Assembly: GCA_963921825.1 (NCBI GenBank)
Contig: OY997591.1
Span: forward strand, 33,935,825 to 33,999,824
DNA length: 64,000 nt
From: Erodium maritimum
Lineage: Eukaryota; Streptophyta; Magnoliopsida; Geraniales; Geraniaceae
Direction of reading: 5' to 3'
The translations under genes and the position numbers were made by a program. Positions 36,503-47,932 of this stretch are shown here, piece by piece (position 1 is the stretch's first letter; each line of letters begins with the position of its first letter). A model generated the notes under the pieces. It searched no databases, was not told the DNA's origin, and was given only the letters and a program-made list of their open reading frames with translations.

Positions 36503-36897
36503 AATGAGTTGGAGATGATGTTATGGTTTTCAATGTTCTAGAATGTTTTTCGGTGAAGAATTAAAAAATAAATAAATATTAAAATTAAAATTTCTGAAAA
36601 AATAAAAAGATTAAATAATAAGTATTAAAAATGATTTTAATAAATAAAACTGATTTTTTATATATTTTTAAAATAAAAAATGATTTTTATATATTTTTGA
36701 AATAAAAACTGATTTTTATGTATTTTTAAATTAAAATATGAATTTTTGAAAATAAAATAATTTTCTTAAATAAAAAATGAATTTATAAAAAAATGATTTT
36801 TATGTATTTTTAAATTAAAATCTGAATTTTCGAAAAATAAAAATAATTTTCAGAAATAAAAACTGAATTTATAAAAAAAATGATTTTATTTTAAAAA

Positions 36898-37178
36898 TAG
36901 TGGAATTTTCATTTTAATACCCTAACAATGGAGGGTATTATTGTCTTTTCACTTATTTTTGAGTTTTGAGTTCAATGGCATGAGTTTGAAAATTTGAGTA
37001 ACAGTTAGGGGTATTATGGTCTTTTAAACTTTTTTCATCCAAACTAACAAAAAATTAACAGTTAGGTACTAAAGTGAAATTAAATGTTTGGTTTAGGTAT
37101 GAAAGTGTAAAAAATTTATGTCAGGGTATCAAAGTGAAATTAAATGTTTGGCAGGGTATTAAAGTGAAATTTTCCCTC
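36898..37178. mobile_element. Mutator-like MITE or element end
   Basis: Its right end reads GGGTATTAAAGTGAAATTTT then CCC, complementary in type to the GGAATTTTCATTTTAATACC at its left, and the interior resembles 29400-29599. A target duplication could not be found, so it may be one end of a larger element. Confidence 0.55.
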
Positions 37179-37354
37179 AATAAAATACAAAATTTAAAAA
37201 GTATAAATCTCAAAAAAAATTAAATAACTAAAAAAAATTACATAACATTAAACCTAGGAATTATCAGTCGTCCGAATCGTCGGAGTTGTAAGTCCCGCCC
37301 GACCGATTCCATATATGCTCCATAACGTCTTCTTGAAGTTGTCGATGAGTCGCA

Positions 37355-38514
37355 TCATTGATGACACCAATTCGCGCTTGGAGTTCCTGGTGGTACAACA
37401 AGGGCCTCCACGATCATATTATGTAGAATGATACAACAATGCATCATATCAGCCAAAATCAATTTATCCCAGATCCGAGCGGGCCTTGACATTATGTGCC
37501 ACCGTACTTGGAGGACTCTAAAGGCCCGTTCAATATCTTTACGGGCACTTTCTTTGCATTTGGCAAAAAACTTCTGTTTGTGGGTATAGGGATGGCGAAT
37601 CGACGACGAACCGACCCCATTGAGGGTAGATGCCATCAACTAAATAATACGGCTTGTTGTAGCGGTGCCCGTTGTGCTCGAAATCCACGGTCATGTCACG
37701 ACCACGGAAAGCGTCGTCGAATAAGTGGCCGGCGTTGAGGACGTTAATGTCGTTGTTCGTGACACCCTTACCGAAAAACGCATGCCAAATCCACGTATCA
37801 CGAGACGCAACCGCTTCCAGCATAATTGTTGGATTCCCGTGATCTCCACGTTCATGCGATGCTTGCAATGTGACTAGGCAATTCTTCCACTCCCAATGCA
37901 TGCAGTCAAGACTGCCAATCATACCGGGGAACCCTTGGCTATTGCCCGACTCAAGTAATCGCGCCATGTCCGCCACATTCGGCTCCCGCATGTATTCCGC
38001 CAAGAAAACCGCAATAACGGCTTTATAGAAACGTCTAACACATTTGAGTATAATACTTTCCCCCAAACGTTGTGTGTCATCCAATGAATCGGCGGAGCAC
38101 CCATACGCTATCATTCGTATCGCGGCGGTGCATTGATAACCCCAACTATCGTGCAACGTCACGGCTCTGAACAAAGTAGCTGTCGTGAGACGCAACCGCT
38201 TCCATAACCCTTAAAAATAGTGGTCTAGACATACGAAAACGTCGCCTAAACAATTCGGGGCCATAGATCGGGCTCTCGACAAAATAATCCCTCATCAGGT
38301 CGTCGTGGCCTTGGGCACACCTTCTGTTAATCTCTGTCTGGGAACCTTCTCTTGTCTCGATCTGTTGCCTCAATCTCTCGAATTGTGGCATTGCTCTATG
38401 TATCATTCTCTCGGTTCTACGCCGGAGTCCTCGCTCCCAAGCACGATGTTTGGCTTCGACCTCGCGGCGTTCGGCTTCCAGCTCCTCCCTTGTTTGACAC
38501 TCGTCGTTGGACAT
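37355..38514 (-). pseudogene. PIF/Harbinger transposase (DDE_Tnp_4), frameshifted
   Basis: The protein starts MSNDECQTREELEAE at 38514, with a charged helical N-terminus, then YFVESPIYGPELFRRRFRMS. It continues after a frame change near 38150-38190 with the catalytic domain. The three acidic residues are in recognisable settings: GSLDCMHWEWKN, YYLVDGIYPQW and, after another frame change near 37560-37620, ESARKDIERAFRVLQ. The tail ILHNMIVEAL is followed by a stop at 37355. It would cut and insert PIF/Harbinger elements, usually with a SANT/Myb-like partner. Two frame breaks make this copy inactive. 37179-37354 is AT-rich with no feature. Divergent partner-like ORFs follow at 39.4 and 40.8 kb. 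Confidence 0.88.
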
Positions 38515-39376
38515 TTTTTTTGCGACAATTGGAAATGAAATGTAGAGAATTGGAGATGAAATGTACAGAGAAATTTTAGGAATGGTGTTGAGGATTTGAT
38601 GAAATGGGTGAGGGGTATTTTATAGTGGGGGATATATGATTTGTTTATTGTATTTTGCATCTAAAAAAATAGACGTTTGGATTAGACCGTTGCTACTATC
38701 AACGGTCATTTTTTTGTTTCCAGCCTGGACAAGTGGAACGCTGCCATTGGGCAGCAGAGAGGCGCGAAGCTGCGGGGTTGATTTTGGCCCCACGCCTCTG
38801 CCCCACGAACCTGAGCCCAACCGCTCATGCCCCGTGCCCCTCACGCCCCGCACGCCCCGCACGCCCCCTCCCCACACCGAGCGAACCCCGAACCTGAAGC
38901 CCATTTCCCTTCTGCTCCCGTCCCAGCCTCGCCACCACGCCCACCTTGATGCTGATGCTCTTACGGATTGCGGTATCTGGAGCTTTTTTTTCTTTTTCTT
39001 TTTCTTTTTTATCACTACTTAGGGAATCTCCAATGCACGTCATTTAGTTGGGGGTGAAGCGTTGGCTGTGACGAATTGACAGCGAGAAGCTGGCGAGTCA
39101 ATACTGGCAGCGAGGACCAGCTGTGAGCTCCGCGTTAGCTCTCACCGTTGGTGTTGAGAGTCATTGGGCCTCGAAGACAGCACAGGTCGTTGGAGCTGGC
39201 TACGCTGGCGACATGTGGAAGCGTCGACAGACCCCAAAATTTTCCTCCACCCTTAGAAAAAACAGCAAACCCCTTTCATTTTTACATACCAACAAAATTC
39301 ACTTCACATACTACTCTACTCTTTCTCTACATTTTTTGTCGCAATAGGATACAATTGGAATGAGCTGATTACCGAG
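38515..39376. other. Intergenic between divergent PIF ORFs; GC-rich block
   Basis: Holds a GC-rich block with repeated CACGCCCCG at 38840-38870 and a short T/C run at 38984-39010. TTAGGGAATCTCCAATG at 39019 resembles the start of PIF-type elements (TTA target then GGG), but no matching opposite end was found in the window. Confidence 0.45.
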
Positions 39377-40317
39377 TTGACAAAAGACGATTTCGTGGTC
39401 CCCTTAACTCAAGAGCAATTCCCCCCGAGCCAAAACTCTGAAGCGACAATTCAAACAAATGTCGTGGTGTCAAACAACGGAGAGGAAGGAGGGAAGACCG
39501 TTCAACCCAAAAGGTCGACACGAAGGTTGTGGAGCGTCGATGAGGATGAGCGTCTTGTTCGCGCTTGGATGGTCAATTCTTATGATTTAGTTCACGAGAA
39601 TTGCAAAACGAACATGAAGTACTAGGGAGCCATCGGGAAAGAAGTCGCTTTCATGCGTGGACCAGATGATCCGTTGCGGGCCGACAAACAGTGCAAGGAC
39701 CACTGAGGTCAAGTGAACCCCAAAGTGATGAAGTTGCAAGGGTACTACAAACGGATTATGAAGGATCATAGGAGCGGTCGGTCCGATGACGAAGTTACAT
39801 TGTTGGTGGAGGAAATGTATTTAAAAAATGAAGGGTAACCCTTTGTGTGGAAGCGTTGGTGGAGGCTCATCCGAAACAAGCAGAAGTGGACATCGAGGCA
39901 CTTTTCCATAGACCTAGAGGAGGGTGAAGACCAAGGAACCCCGACGTCGATGTTCAAACCATCTAGTGAATCGAGCAAGCGCACTCATGAAGAAACACTT
40001 GGGGAGGACAGTGAGTATACCACGGGATGAGCCAAAATTTGGGGTACAACCGACCTATTGGTCATAAGGCTATTAAAGCTGCAAGGCTCAAAGGTAAAGG
40101 GAAACAATCGGAAAGGAAGGAGGTTGTCGTGGGTGTTACGGAGGCCCATGACGCCATTAGCAAGTCAATCGAATTGAATCTGAAACTCATGTACACCAAG
40201 GAGAAGTACTACGATCAGTGGGTGCAAGAAGAAGCCAAAGACAAGTCGAGCATGACCCCTGCTGAACTTGAGGCCCACTTGACTAGCCTTGCGATGTTGC
40301 GCCATCTGATGCAATAG
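39377..40317 (+). pseudogene. PIF-type ORF1: SANT/trihelix-like protein with NAM-associated tail
   Basis: The frame from 39377 reads a SANT/Myb-like segment (RRLWSVDEDERLVRAWM), then QCKDH, YYKRIMKDHRSG, FVWKRWWRLIRNKQKW and SKRTHEETLGED. A slipped frame from 40027 continues with RPIGHKAIKAARLKGKGK and a helical C-terminus ending LAMLRHLMQ, like the NAM-associated domain. This is the usual DNA-binding partner of PIF/Harbinger transposases. In-frame stops lie at 39623 (TAG), 39704 (TGA), 39836 (TAA) and 40028 (TGA); the first two fall where Trp is expected. It is divergent from the transposase, the normal arrangement for the superfamily. The true start codon is unclear, since 39377 is not ATG. 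Confidence 0.8.
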
Positions 40318-40670
40318 TGACGCTCCGATGTTCCTCCTTGTGGTTTATCTTTTTGGTTCTTAAACGTCTGTATTTTATTTTTCCGTTAATGAAGTATAGT
40401 CCTTTAATTTCATTTACCGAACCACTTTAACTAATTTTTGGTCAATTTATATTTGCGAATTATTATTTTTTTTCGTCGTATTTTATCGTTTTGGTTGTCG
40501 AGCATTTATCTGTTAATTAATTGACCGGTTGGATTATACTTTGAATTGCATTTGGGAAAACTTTCATTTGCATTTGCTTTTCATTCCACATGCATTGGTT
40601 TGCGTGACATAATTGCACTACAAGTGCAAAATGTCCATATTACTCATGGGAGAGTCGGCGGGTTGGTGGC

Positions 40671-40678
40671 TATAAATA
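40671..40678 (+). promoter_or_regulatory. TATA box of the 40.8-kb ORF
   Basis: TATAAATA about 100 bp before the ATG at 40778, followed by a C-rich leader (CACCATCACCCTCTCC). Confidence 0.6.
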
Positions 40679-40777
40679 CCACCATCACCCTCTCCTTTTA
40701 CCCTCACCACTTCACACTCCAATTTCTATTTTCCTTCAAAAAAACCCTCACAAATTTGATCCTCCACTGAACACCTC

Positions 40778-41170
40778 ATGGCCGACAACCCGAGAGTCTT
40801 TCAATGGCCACACGAGAAAGAGATGGTGTTGGTCCTTGAGTGGTTTCATCACACCCGCCTGGGTCTTAACATCCGATATTGGTCGGACGTCTACGTTAAC
40901 TACGTCCAAAACGCCCCTACATCAGCCCCGACACAGTTTTTGAAGTAGTGCAAGGACCATTGGCAAAGTGTCTCCGACAAGGTACAACGTTTCAATCTAA
41001 CATTTCGTGAAAAACTACATGCTCGCCTCCCGGAAAAAACCGATGACAAAATTGTGGCCTTGGCCGCTGAAGAGTATATGCACCGACATCGCCAACTGTT
41101 TAACAAATTCACGATATGAAGTATGCTCGAAGACCAACCAAAGTGGCTACAATATGTTCACAAACTATAG
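40778..41170 (+). pseudogene. Second, shorter SANT/trihelix-like ORF related to PIF ORF1
   Basis: ATG at 40778 (MADNPRVFQWPHEKEMVLVL), 130 codons to TAG 41168-41170, with in-frame stops TAG 40946-40948 and TGA 41117-41119. After the first stop it reads CKDHWQSVSDKVQRFNLTF and, near the end, MLEDQPKWLQYV. These line up with QCKDH...KVMKLQGYYKR and LIRNKQKW in the ORF at 39377-40317, so the two share a domain. A TATA box and leader-like sequence precede it. 40318-40670 has no other feature. The two stops, otherwise in a single open frame, suggest recent loss. Confidence 0.65.
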
Positions 41171-41274
41171 ACCATTGTTATGCTATGTCGTATTTTCCTA
41201 CTCCGTTGTATTAAGGTGGTGGTGAACATATGTTTAGTCTATCGTGTAATATTAATCGTGTTATGTTAAATATA

Positions 41275-41780
41275 GGGTAAACTTCACCTCACTATCCTAA
41301 AAATATTTGGGTTTCATCTCACTACCCTAACCAAACTTTGTTGTATCTCACTACCCTAACTATCATTTTAGTTTCAGTTTAGTACCTACCGTTAGTTTCT
41401 GTCTATTTTCCATCCATTTTCCCATCCAAATCAATAAAAAATCCAAAATACCCCTCACTAACACTCAAATTTTCAAAAGAATGCCATTGGTTTTCAAAAA
41501 TTCTTTTTATTTATTTGTTTTTAAAAAATCAGATTTTATTTTTTCTAAATCAGTTTTGTTTTATAAAATCATTTTTTATTTTATAAAAATCATTTTTATT
41601 TTATAAATTCAGTTTTTATTTTATAAAAGTAAGTTTTTTTATAAAATCATTTTTTATTTTTAAAAAATCAGTTATAGTTTATAAAATCAGTTTTTAGTTA
41701 AAAAATCAGTTTTTATTAAAAAATAAAATCATTTTTTATTTAAAAATGTCAGTTTTTATTTAAAAAAAATCAATTTTTAT
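41275..41780. mobile_element. Left end of a Mutator-like element
   Basis: Starts GGGTAAACTTCACCTCACTA, with repeated CACTACCCTAAC blocks like the 27751 element, then TTTTCCATCC and AT-rich AAAATCAGTTTTTATT arms to about 41780. No right end is seen; it may lie beyond the LINE and LTR elements to the right. Confidence 0.65.
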
Positions 41781-42327
41781 CGAAAACGAATTCATCAACA
41801 GTAAGCATGTACATGTACTGCAATCCCATTTACTTTCCCTTTGCAACCAATACAGTACCATGCTCTAATTCATCCCCACTAAGCTCACATATTTGAACGC
41901 ATCAGAGTAGATTTGAAGGCTCATCACTATCTGGGTCATATGGAATCAAAAGAGACATATCCAATCAAATTAACATGAAAAGACCTACAGTTGAAAAAAA
42001 AACGCTCTCTAGAGCTCTACAGTAAACATGAAGTCCACTAATTAAGCCCAAGAACAGATCATGATCTCCCACATCCATTCATCCCTCGTCTTATCTCGAT
42101 TCTGAAGATCCTTAAGCAGCTCAAGAACAATTGTTTTCTGCTAGAGATCGGGGAAGAATCAAAGTGGTGTCCGGTTAGTTTTGTTGTTTTATCCATCTTA
42201 TTTTGACAAGAACAGAGTTGTAGTGAGTTGTTGGTCTAAGAGTTTCCTTTGCAGCTCAAGAACATATGTTTTCTACTTCGGGTTGTCTCTTAATCTTACA
42301 TCTGTTGTCAAGCTTCTGTCCTTCACT
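41781..42327. other. Region before LINE-2 ORF1
   Basis: Contains no gene I recognise. It probably includes the 5' untranslated part of LINE-2; the exact 5' end of the LINE was not found. Confidence 0.4.
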
Positions 42328-44484
42328 ATGCTCTCTTTGGAAGAACTTTGTGGAAATCAAATCCAAGCCTCATCCAACAATGACCAAGTTTCTTCATCTA
42401 TTGGTCCTCTACCCAGTTTTGAAAAGCAACAAAAGAAGGTGGCCAAGAAAAGAGTGAAGCTGATTAATCCTTCTTCAGCTTATTATTCTGATTCTGATAG
42501 AACTCAGGAGTATTCAGTTGGTGGTAGAACAAAGTTGGTGGATGGGAAAAAGATGTTTTATGACAAATTTTTCAAACCTATTCAATCAGGTTCAGATTCA
42601 ACTCCAGACATTTCTTTTGCAAAGGGCCATGCTCAGTCTATCAGGCAGGTTTTCTTGAGAGGATCTTCAAGTGCACAGGATGGTGTTTCTAAACGTAAGC
42701 AAAACCTTTTTTTAGCATAAATGTGAGCCAATTATGGTGTTTCTTCAAGACCCAGAAATGCTATCCAAACTACCAGACAAATTGAGGTTTCCACACCTTT
42801 TGTTAGAGCTGGAGGGTTTAATGAGTTGGGGTTAAGAGGATCAGTTGTTACCTCTCAGTTGGACTTTGTCCAAAGAGGACATCTTGCTGTAACTCACAGC
42901 TCTCATACAGCTTCATCAATCATGAGAGATCTAGCTCTAGAAGGGGTTTCTGAGGTTCAGGTCAAAGGGATTGGAAACAAAGTGGTCCTAGTTAGTTGTC
43001 CTGATGAACTTTTTGACAGAGAGTTCAAAAAAGAAGAAGGAATTTGGCTACATAATTGGCTCACATTTTTGCCTTTCTTAACAACAAACCTCTGTGGCCA
43101 TTTCAGTTGGGTTGGAATTAAAGGTATACCTTATCAAGGTTGATGTGAAGAAACTTTTGAGGTTTGTATAAGGAAATTTGGCTCCTTGGTACATACTCAT
43201 CCTCAATCCAAGGCTGGAGTTCATTTAGATACTGCCTATGTGTTAATACATTCCTTCAGGCTTTAACATATTCAAAAGGAAGTACACATTCAGCTTGGAA
43301 GTCAAATTTGCAGAGTTTGGGTTGCAACTTTACAAGTTGATGAGGTTCCACACTTATTAGGTGAAGAATTCTATGCTGTAGATAGTTCCTCTGAAGATTT
43401 CAGTCCTTATCCTTCCTCCTCATCCCCATGCTCACCTCCCATTGTTCATGGAAAATTTTCTGATACTCAAACTCCTTCCCAGCACAACAATAACCCAACT
43501 TCTTCTGCAGCTCTCTCAAGTCCATCAACAGAGGAACATGTTTCACCAACTCCCTTATTGGCTGCTTCTGCTGAAATTCTGATTGCCTCTTCAAATTTGA
43601 GTTTGAGTGGGAAAATTGTTCTTGACACATTTCATGATGAGGATGGGACAATTCCTCTATGCCTGGATCAGTCCATCTCAGTTGAAGAAGGGACATAATT
43701 AGTTATATTAACTAAGGAATGTATGTCTTCTCCTTCTTGTTCTCAAGATTTAATGGCCAGCAAGCAAGGATTAAATCTAGTCTCTCCCCAACTCAATATA
43801 TCTTGTCTTCAGTTACCTTTAAGGGAGGAAAGTACTCTTGTGGCCCCCAGCATTTAATTCAAATCCCTTCCCAAAGTGCTACAGTTGCAACAAAAGAAGC
43901 TATTGACCCTTGGACAGCTGCTGATGCTGATTTACACTCAGACTTTTATCCTTCTTTGGAAACATCTAATGGTTTGGATGGCCTAAATAGTGGCTTTCCA
44001 ACTCTATCTCTACCGTTACTGTCACCTCATGACAGAATGCCATCTGCACAAGACAAGATAGAAGAAGTAGCTTGCAATATGGGTCTTGGCCCTTCTATTC
44101 AGCACAACCTTCCTCCCTTCATAATCAAGGAAAAAAAAGAAGAAAGGCAAGCTTGCCACTCCTCGTTGCTATGAAACCAGATCTAAAGCCAAAGAAGATA
44201 ATAAAGACTTGAGAAGCCAAAAAAAACCAGTCTTGAATCACAAGGACCTCTTTGATGCCAAGAAGGCTCTGCAGTTTGGCAAAGCTATTGGTCTCCAACC
44301 CAAATGTAATGAAAATTTGATCCTTCTCCATTTAAGTTCTCAGGAACAAGGAGGTTTCAATAGAGGAGTGGATTTAGAGGCTGCCTCAGATGATGATTAT
44401 GTGGACCTAGTTGTTGTTGAGGTGCAGGTTGGTATAGCTGAAGTGCAGGCTGGATCTTTGTCAGCCTTGCCTCCTCTGAATTAA
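42328..44484 (+). pseudogene. LINE-2 ORF1, frame-broken
   Basis: A likely start is ATG at 42328 (MLSLEELCGNQIQASS). The frame is then broken repeatedly: stops near 42720 and 43141, and a frame change near 43690. Readable pieces include a Lys-rich region (EKQQKKVAKKRVKL), a domain like the RNA-binding region of plant LINE ORF1 proteins (DELFDREFKKEEGIWLHNWL, then HFSWVGIKGIPYQG and AYVLIHSF), a Ser/Pro-rich tail, and an end at LSALPPLN, seven bases before ORF2. No zinc knuckle was seen. In a working element this protein would coat LINE RNA. Confidence 0.7.
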
Positions 44485-44491
44485 TTGCACT

Positions 44492-47456
44492 ATGAAAGTC
44501 CTCTCCTGGAACATTGAAGGACTTTCCTCCTCTCAAAAGAGGAGTTCTATGGGTGACTTGGTACGCAAGCAAGCTCCACAGTTTCTTCTCATCCAAGAAT
44601 CAATACTTGAGAAGGTTGCTCCATCCTTTTTGAGGAGCTGTGGTCTTGGCTGGGGTTGGGAGTTGAAGTTTGTGCCTGCTATAGGATCTGCAGGTGGCAT
44701 CATTACTTGTTGGAAGTCAAATGATTTTCTTTGTGAGGGCTCAAAACCTCTTGATGGAGCATTGATCTGGTGGGGCTCAATCCACTCTCTTAATAGAAAT
44801 CTATGCATCATAAATGTCTATGCCCCAACTTCAGTACCTGAAAGAAGAATTCTTTGGAGGAGCATCCTTGCTGAATTAGCTTTGTTGGACCCTGATACTT
44901 TAGTAGTGGTGGGGGGAGATTTTAATGCCACATTATCTGTTGGGGAAAGAGCAAATCAAAGAAATCATGAATCAGGCCGAACATCCTTTGCAAACTTTAT
45001 TAATCAGGCTGATTTAATTGACCTTCCTCTCTCTGGGGGCATGTATACTTGGTATGGCCCAGGATCTAAGGCATCCAGACTTGACAGATTCTTAGTGTCA
45101 TCTGATTTTTTGGCTTGCTTTCCCCTCCTCTCTCAAGCTTGTCTTCCTAGATGCATCTCAGACCACAAGCCTATCACAATCTCAAATCCTATCATACAAT
45201 GGGGCCCAAAACCATTCCAGTTTCTGAATATTTGGATTGAAGACCTCAGATTCTTCAAAGTTGTGGAAATTTTTTGGACCTCTTACAATGTTGTTGGTCT
45301 CCCCCATTTTATCCTCTGGCAAAAGCTAAAGCTTTTAAAAGAAGATCTTAAGACCTGGAATGTGGAGGTGTTTGGGATACTAGAATCTACTATCTCTGAT
45401 CTCAAGGCCAGTATTGACAAGCTAGATTCATTAATTAAAACAAGAGAATTATCTCAACAGGAATGCTCCCAAAGAGGTGCTTGGAGAGCTGATCTGATCA
45501 CAAAACAAAACTCCTATAAAAGCTATGGAGTCAAAAGGCCAGGAAAAAATGGATAAATGAGGGTGACAAAGGCTCCAAATATTATCACAGGATAGCTAAT
45601 TATAATGGAGCTAGCTCATCAGAAAATTTCTCAAGTTTGGTTCGAAGATGAACTTTTATCTGATCCTCTCAAAATAAAAAATGTTGCTGCCTCCCATTTC
45701 AGCTCCAGGTTTCAAGGATCTCTCCCTTCAACCATGGACTTTGATCACTTGAATTTTTCCTCCATCTCTACTGAGGATGCTCAAAGTCTTGAGAGCCCTT
45801 TCTCTGAGGAGGAGATTCTCAAAGCAATTATGGCTTGTGCTGGTGATAAGGCTACATGCCTTGATGGTTTCACTTTGAAGTTCTTCCAGGTCTGTTGGCC
45901 AACCCTAAGAGTGGATCTTCTGAATTTCTTCACACATTTCCATTATTCAGGCCACATTGTTAAGGGCTTAAACTCTTCTTTTTATAACCTTGATCCCCAA
46001 GTGTGTCTCACCCTCAACTTTCAGCGACTTCAGACCTATAAGTCTTATGGGGGGGGGGGTAACAAAATCTTGTCTAAGCTGTTATCAACCAGACTCAAAT
46101 CAGTTGTGGGAAAATTAGTGGGTTTTGAACAAACTGGTTTTTATCTTGGGAAGGCAAATTATTGATGGAATTTTGGTAGCTTATGAGGTGGTTGATCATG
46201 TCAAAAAATCAAAGCAACAAGCAATGATGTTCAAGGATGATTTTGAGAAGGCTTTTGATAAAGTCAGTTGGAGTTTTATTATGGAAATTCTCACTAGAAT
46301 GGGGTTTAGTCATCTTTGGAGACTATGGATGATTTCTTGCTTGAGAGCATCAGTTTCTGTACTCATCAATGGTTCTCCAAGTTATGACTTTGAAATGAAG
46401 AGAGGGCTGAGGCAAGGATGTGCACTTTCTCCTCTATTATTTTTCATTATCTCTGAAGCTTTAAATCAGATAATGAAGGCTGAGATAGTTGGAAGCCTAT
46501 TTTCCGGTGTGCAAATAGGCAGTCAAGGGCCTATAATCTCCCATATACAATATGCAGATGACACTACTTTCTTCTTGGAAGCCTCACCTCAGGGAGTAGA
46601 AAATCTCAAGTGTGCACTCTCAATGTTTTATCTCATATCTAGCCATAAAGTCAATTTTGACAAATCCACCTTGATCACTTTCAATATCACCACAGAAGAT
46701 ACCACAGTACTGGCAAACATTTTGGGCTGCTCTATTGATTCACTGTTCTAACATATCTTGGTTTCTCTTTGGGAGCCAGTCCTAGGAAAATAAGCACCTG
46801 GAAACCAGTCTTAGAAAAATTTAAAAAAGCTCTTGGCCTATGGCAGGCAAAGCTCTTATCATTTGGAGTAAGATTAACTCTCTTAAAATCCACCTTGGGT
46901 GCCTTGCCTCTCTATTTCTTCTCCCTGTTGAAGGCTCCAAAATCTGTACTCAAAATGTTTGAAAGTTGGCAAAGAAGATTCTTATGGCATGGATCATCAC
47001 AATCAAGAGTTTTTTTGCAAAGTAAATTGGCTAACAGTTTGCAAGTCTAAAGAGCATGGTGGTCTAGGGGTTAAAAGATTAGCTGATATGAATTTAGCTC
47101 TACTAGCAAAATGGTGGTGGAGATTTGCTACTGAGGAGAAGGCTCTTTGGAAATTAGTTTTATGTGCCAAAGCTGGTTGGGATGTCAAAGAGTGGGATCT
47201 TTCAAATTGTGCAGAGTTGGGCAGTTCCTATCTTTTCAAACAAATTCTTCACTTATCAAATGATCCAAGGTTTGTGGAGGTTCTTGGATCAAAAACCTTC
47301 TTGTGGACATTAGGTAGAGGCAATCAAATTCACTTCTAGAATGATGTCTGGTGGGGAGACACTACTATGAAATTGCTCTTTCCCAGAATCTATCTTCTTG
47401 CAAACTCTAAGAAAGACTTGATTGAGGAGCTGTGGGATGGAGAGGTTTGGAACTTA
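44492..47456 (+). pseudogene. LINE-2 ORF2: AP-type endonuclease and reverse transcriptase, truncated
   Basis: Starts MKVLSWNIEGL at 44492. The endonuclease (44492-45200) keeps its catalytic signatures: SWNIEGL, LIQES, VVVGGDFNAT, SRLDRFLVS and CISDHKPI. The reverse transcriptase is split over several frames: DKATCLDGFTLKFFQ, DFEKAFDKVSW, GLRQGCALSPLLFF and the catalytic QYADDTTFF at about 46550. The maturase-like downstream part (LGASPRKISTWKP; KEHGGLGVKRLADMNLALLA) follows. Frame breaks lie near 45530, 45600, 46150, 46750 and 47050, and an 11-G run at 46049-46059 sits in a garbled segment. The 3' end, including any zinc-binding tail and poly-A, is cut at 47457 by gypsy-2. Confidence 0.9.
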
Positions 47457-47932
47457 TGTCACGCCCCAATTTCTGTGAACCGAAACTAGGGACGCGAACG
47501 TTTAAAAAGTTACAATACTGAAACCTGTCTTCGTTAAATCACTTTAAAAGCCAATTTAGTTCCACAAAAGAACATTATTTACAACTCAAAAATAATAATA
47601 GTCCCACACTTGGACAAAACGAGATACACGTCTCTAGACTCAAAACACCCAGCAAACCCGCTTCAAGCTCTTCAAGCTTCAGAAGGTCACCTAGTCCAGA
47701 CTACGAACGGTACCTGTAGGAAAAGCAGCTAGGGGTGAGCGTTCGCTCACCACCACAGATAACATACTGACTAAGGCATAATTAGCAGAAACAAGCCGGT
47801 GACACCAACAACGACTCAAAGACACACACACGACCCAAACTTTCCTCAACTGACTCAACATTCGGACACGAGATGTAGACCCCACACTACGATCGACGAC
47901 CTCCTCCAAGACACGACTGACAACCACGCAAT
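47457..47932 (-). mobile_element. Gypsy-2 3' LTR, outer piece
   Basis: Starts TGTCACGCCCC on the plus strand and appears identical to 63062-63537. It is interrupted at 47933 by copia-B, with GCAAT duplicated at 47928-47932 and 56391-56395. Confidence 0.93.

Larger units (their letters stand above)
33905..36897. mobile_element. Pack-MULE-like inverted-arm element carrying gene fragments
   Basis: AT-rich arms at about 33915-34186 and 36640-36890 are inverted copies; the block CAGATTTTAATTTAAAAATA on the left matches the complement on the right almost perfectly. Between them lies GC-rich, exon-like DNA (34880-35290 and beyond). The arms are the same sequence type as those of the Mutator-like element at 27.8-29.6 kb. 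A Mutator MITE and a hAT MITE inserted later. Terminal repeats and a target duplication for the whole unit are not clear, so the class is inference. Confidence 0.6.
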
